From the NCBI RefSeq assembly GCF_900217795.1, contig NZ_OBMQ01000003.1, positions 1 through 64,000 of the forward strand: DNA of 64,000 bases. Reading direction: 5' to 3'. The position numbers and the translations under genes are program-made. Under the pieces are notes generated by a model. It was given only the letters and a program-made list of their open reading frames with translations. It did not search any database and had not been told where the DNA came from. Within the stretch, counting starts at the first letter, position 1; the number at the start of each line of letters is the position of its first letter. Source of the DNA: Ureibacillus xyleni. Lineage in GTDB: Bacteria; Bacillota; Bacilli; Bacillales_A; Planococcaceae. This document shows positions 61,998 through 64,000 of the stretch, piece by piece.

Positions 61998-62089
61998 GTG
62001 TAGAAATTATGCGCCGTGCTATGTTACCATAATCGGTTTCACAATTCCCCACTCAGAACCGTACATACACCTTTCAATGTATACGGCTC
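61998..62089 (-). ncRNA. Group II intron domains V and VI
   Basis: Domain V at 62056-62089 folds GAGCCGTATAC with GTACGGTTC around a bulge and a GAAA-type loop. Domain VI pairs GTGGGGAATTGTG (62040-62052) with CATAATTTC(T)ACAC (61998-62011), leaving the A at 62001 bulged. These are the parts needed for splicing catalysis, and both look intact. Confidence 0.88.
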
Positions 62090-62128
62090 GCCGGTTGTTT
62101 ATTCAGAAAATCCGAAAATTTGTTATCG

Positions 62129-63412
62129 TTACTTATAAGAGTAATTATGAAAATCTTTAAGTTTTAGAAACGTATGTATGATTTGTTCTCCAGTTTTATT
62201 TTGCTGAACTAAGCTTAAATGACCTTGTCGATGTTTTCGCATGCTGATAGCAACCTTTTTTGACGAGCTTCTTCTTTTTATAGCAATGGTTTTAATGAAA
62301 CTGTGTTCTGCTATATAAAGTAATTTATTTAATAGATGAAAGTTATCGGCTAATTTGTAATAATTCCCAAACTTTTTTAGTTCTAAATTATATATTGAAA
62401 GTATTTCTAGTTCACAAAGATTAACTAGTTTCTTTCTATGTTTAATCGTTAAATCATCTAAATTACCATAACCGTTCTTTAACGCGAATGAGTGTAAAGC
62501 TCTTGCTGGGATATTTAATTGAATATAATTTCTTTTACATTTAGATATTTGATAGCCTAAAAATGGTATGCCTTTTCCGATATGCCGAATGTTTGTTGTT
62601 CCCCTCGCAATTCTTAACTGTAAATTATTATTAATAAAGCATTCTATTAGTGATTTTAGCTTCTGTGCATCTTCTTTTGGACTAGAAACCCCAATAATAA
62701 ACACATGAGCAAAACGAACGTATTTCATTTTACAGTAATTGGATTTCTGTTTTATCACATGTTCTATAAAGGTATCTAATTCATGAAGATATATATTAAG
62801 AAGTAGCATAGAGAACTGGCGTGGCTGTTGTGCACCGTCATCTGTTTTTTCTAAATGCCATTTAGTCATTACACCACAACTTAAGGCATTGTGAATAAGT
62901 AGTAAAAAACGTCTGTCATCTATTTTTTTGCTAATCCATTTCAATAAGTTTTTTTGATGTTCACGGTTGCTTTCCCCATCCAGTACGCCTTGGATACACC
63001 ACGTTACCCCATTCCAACTATTTTTAATTTCCAAAAGTGCCGATTGGTAAGAACGATTTCCTATAAAACCATGTGAATGTTTACTGAAAATCGGTTCATA
63101 TATATGGCTAAGAATAATACTCATTACCTCAAGCACTAACTTATCTTTAAAATTAAAAACTATCTGACTTGAATCCGGTTTTCGGTGCATAGGTGAGAAA
63201 CGAAATGTATTTTGTTGTAGCTGCTCAATCATCTCGTCAATCATTTTAAAACTTGTCCCATTTGTTACATTCATAGTATCTGAGCATAGATTGGTATATG
63301 CTTTTAACCAAAGATCCTTATGATAAAGTAAACGATAACAATCTTTTATCTTTTGATTTTTACGAGAAATATTCCGATAAACGCTTAACTGTTGAAATGG
63401 ATTTGATGCCAT
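62129..63412 (-). CDS. Group II intron-encoded maturase with degenerate RT domain
   Basis: This protein of about 427 aa aligns by eye with LtrA-type proteins: SHGFIGNRSYQSALLEIKNSW, LLNIYLHELDTFIEHV, FLGYQIS, and domain X (LSIYNLELKKFGNYYKLADNF, LNKLLYIAEHSFIKTIAIKRRSSSKK). All catalytic RT motifs are changed: YADD is FAHV (62702-62713), the motif A GDIKG is GVLDG, and PQGG is lost (QQPRQF). The frame is uninterrupted. There is no C-terminal HNH endonuclease. ATG 63412 lies 8 bases after AAAGGAG. It is probably a splicing-only maturase. Confidence 0.88.
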   Translation of the reverse strand: MASNPFQQLSVYRNISRKNQKIKDCYRLLYHKDLWLKAYTNLCSDTMNVTNGTSFKMIDEMIEQLQQNTFRFSPMHRKPDSSQIVFNFKDKLVLEVMSIILSHIYEPIFSKHSHGFIGNRSYQSALLEIKNSWNGVTWCIQGVLDGESNREHQKNLLKWISKKIDDRRFLLLIHNALSCGVMTKWHLEKTDDGAQQPRQFSMLLLNIYLHELDTFIEHVIKQKSNYCKMKYVRFAHVFIIGVSSPKEDAQKLKSLIECFINNNLQLRIARGTTNIRHIGKGIPFLGYQISKCKRNYIQLNIPARALHSFALKNGYGNLDDLTIKHRKKLVNLCELEILSIYNLELKKFGNYYKLADNFHLLNKLLYIAEHSFIKTIAIKRRSSSKKVAISMRKHRQGHLSLVQQNKTGEQIIHTFLKLKDFHNYSYK

Positions 63413-63964
63413 ATTCATGACTCCTTTCACCGCAAACGTTAAAACAACCTGTCTCCCTTTCCCATGCTAAACTCATTACAAGCAAACGTTGAGTACTATG
63501 GAGACTCCGTTGCCATATGTGATTTTCAAACAACTATTTGTTATAGCCAATTTCGGCACTCACACTTAGGCAATCCCTGCATTACATATAAATTCAGATG
63601 CGTGATGGTTAGGTATCCCTTTCGACATTTTCCTTATACAAAGGATTGAAGGATAAATCTCACTATGGACAGGAAAGCGGAATTTCCAACAATCCATTTT
63701 ATCCTCATTACCTATTAGCTATCGTAGGTAATGGTGCACCCAACACTCATTTGTCTAGGATTCAGGCAGTTTAGCTTTTACCATACATCACTTGGTCTGA
63801 AGAACTGAATCAACGTTGATAGCTACGTTGTCTTTTCTCCTTTTCACGTCATGCTATGTTCCCTTGCCTAGTTTCCCTTGCAAGGTAAGACGCTGACCAT
63901 AGAACATTGTGAGAAGTTCTAGTTTTTTGCAAAAACACTGAATTCACATACATTACAGGCGCAC

Positions 63965-64000
63965 TCCGCTTGGGTGGTTATGTGCACAAATTATCGATGC
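63965..64000 (-). CDS. radC: RadC, 5' exon end (partial, runs off window)
   Basis: The last 12 codons before the intron read ASIICAHNHPSG, ending GGA directly at the GTGCGCC intron start. HNH is the HxH half of the JAMM zinc site. The upstream part of the gene lies beyond base 64000. Confidence 0.9.

Larger units (their letters stand above)
61995..63964 (-). mobile_element. Group II intron (bacterial ML/IIA-like) inserted in radC
   Basis: The 5' end is GTGCGCC (63958-63964). The 3' end is CACTAC at 61995. Domain V (34 nt, 62056-62089) has GAGCCGTATAC and GTACGGTTC arms. Domain VI (61998-62052) is a 13-bp stem with one unpaired A at 62001, 7 nt from the 3' end, the expected branch point. EBS1 (63676-63681) complements AGCGGA and EBS2 (63737-63742) complements CACCCA, the last 12 nt of the 5' exon. 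The length is 1970 nt. It encodes a maturase-like protein in domain IV. Confidence 0.93.

Noticed and set aside
61995-63964. Active retrohoming element
   Set aside because: The encoded protein lacks YADD, PQGG and the HNH endonuclease, so mobility by its own protein is not credible.

Overview
This is a chromosomal core segment of a low-GC, endospore-forming member of the Bacillales. The sporulation genes spo0B, obg, spoIVFA/spoIVFB, safA, spoVB and spo0M, together with the 6S RNA gene lying between aspS and tcdA and the classic mreBCD-minCD and ruvAB-queA-tgt-yajC-secDF orders, all match the yrr/yrv/yrb-mre region of Bacillus subtilis. Protein flavour and the low GC content suggest the Lysinibacillus/Solibacillus/Ureibacillus neighbourhood; this is an inference, since no 16S gene is present.

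Layout, almost all on the minus strand (read right to left). At 64000-61854 radC is interrupted by a group II intron. Then follow mreB-mreC-mreD-minC-minD (shape and division site), spoIVFA-spoIVFB (sigma-K checkpoint and protease), and rplU-prp-rpmA behind an L21 leader. Next come spo0B-obg, pheB-pheA, a DCC protein, niaR (plus strand), the spore coat gene safA with a phosphotransferase-fold partner, ruvA-ruvB-queA-tgt-yajC, a DUF421 protein, spoVB (plus strand), comN, secDF, recJ, apt, relA and dtd. A secreted amidase with four SH3 domains (plus strand) follows, then a T-box-controlled hisS-aspS pair, 6S RNA, tcdA, two chemoreceptors with two orphan proteins between them, rarA (plus strand), cymR-cysteine desulfurase-mnmA-TPR protein, nupC, a lone eukaryotic-type HisA (plus strand), recD2 and small accessory genes. 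The segment ends with spo0M, an MFS transporter, a TerC-family protein (plus strand), T-box-controlled alaS, ireB-ruvX, two DUF1292 genes and mltG.

Functional themes are tRNA charging and modification (alaS, hisS, aspS, dtd, mnmA, tcdA, tgt, queA), recombination and repair (recD2, rarA, recJ, ruvABX, radC), stringent response and purine salvage (relA, apt), secretion (secDF, yajC), envelope and division (mltG, amidase, mreBCD, minCD), and sporulation.

The most unusual object is the radC intron. It splits the RadC metal-binding JAMM motif between HxH and SxxD, keeps an intact domain V, a domain VI with a bulged A, and guide sequences that match the exon. Its full-length, frame-intact protein has lost every reverse-transcriptase catalytic motif (YADD has become FAHV) while retaining the maturase domain. 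It looks like an immobilised intron kept only for splicing. Other points of note are four 21-bp-spaced ATCCGCC-type repeats in the alaS leader, the solitary eukaryotic-type HisA, and repeat-rich SafA.
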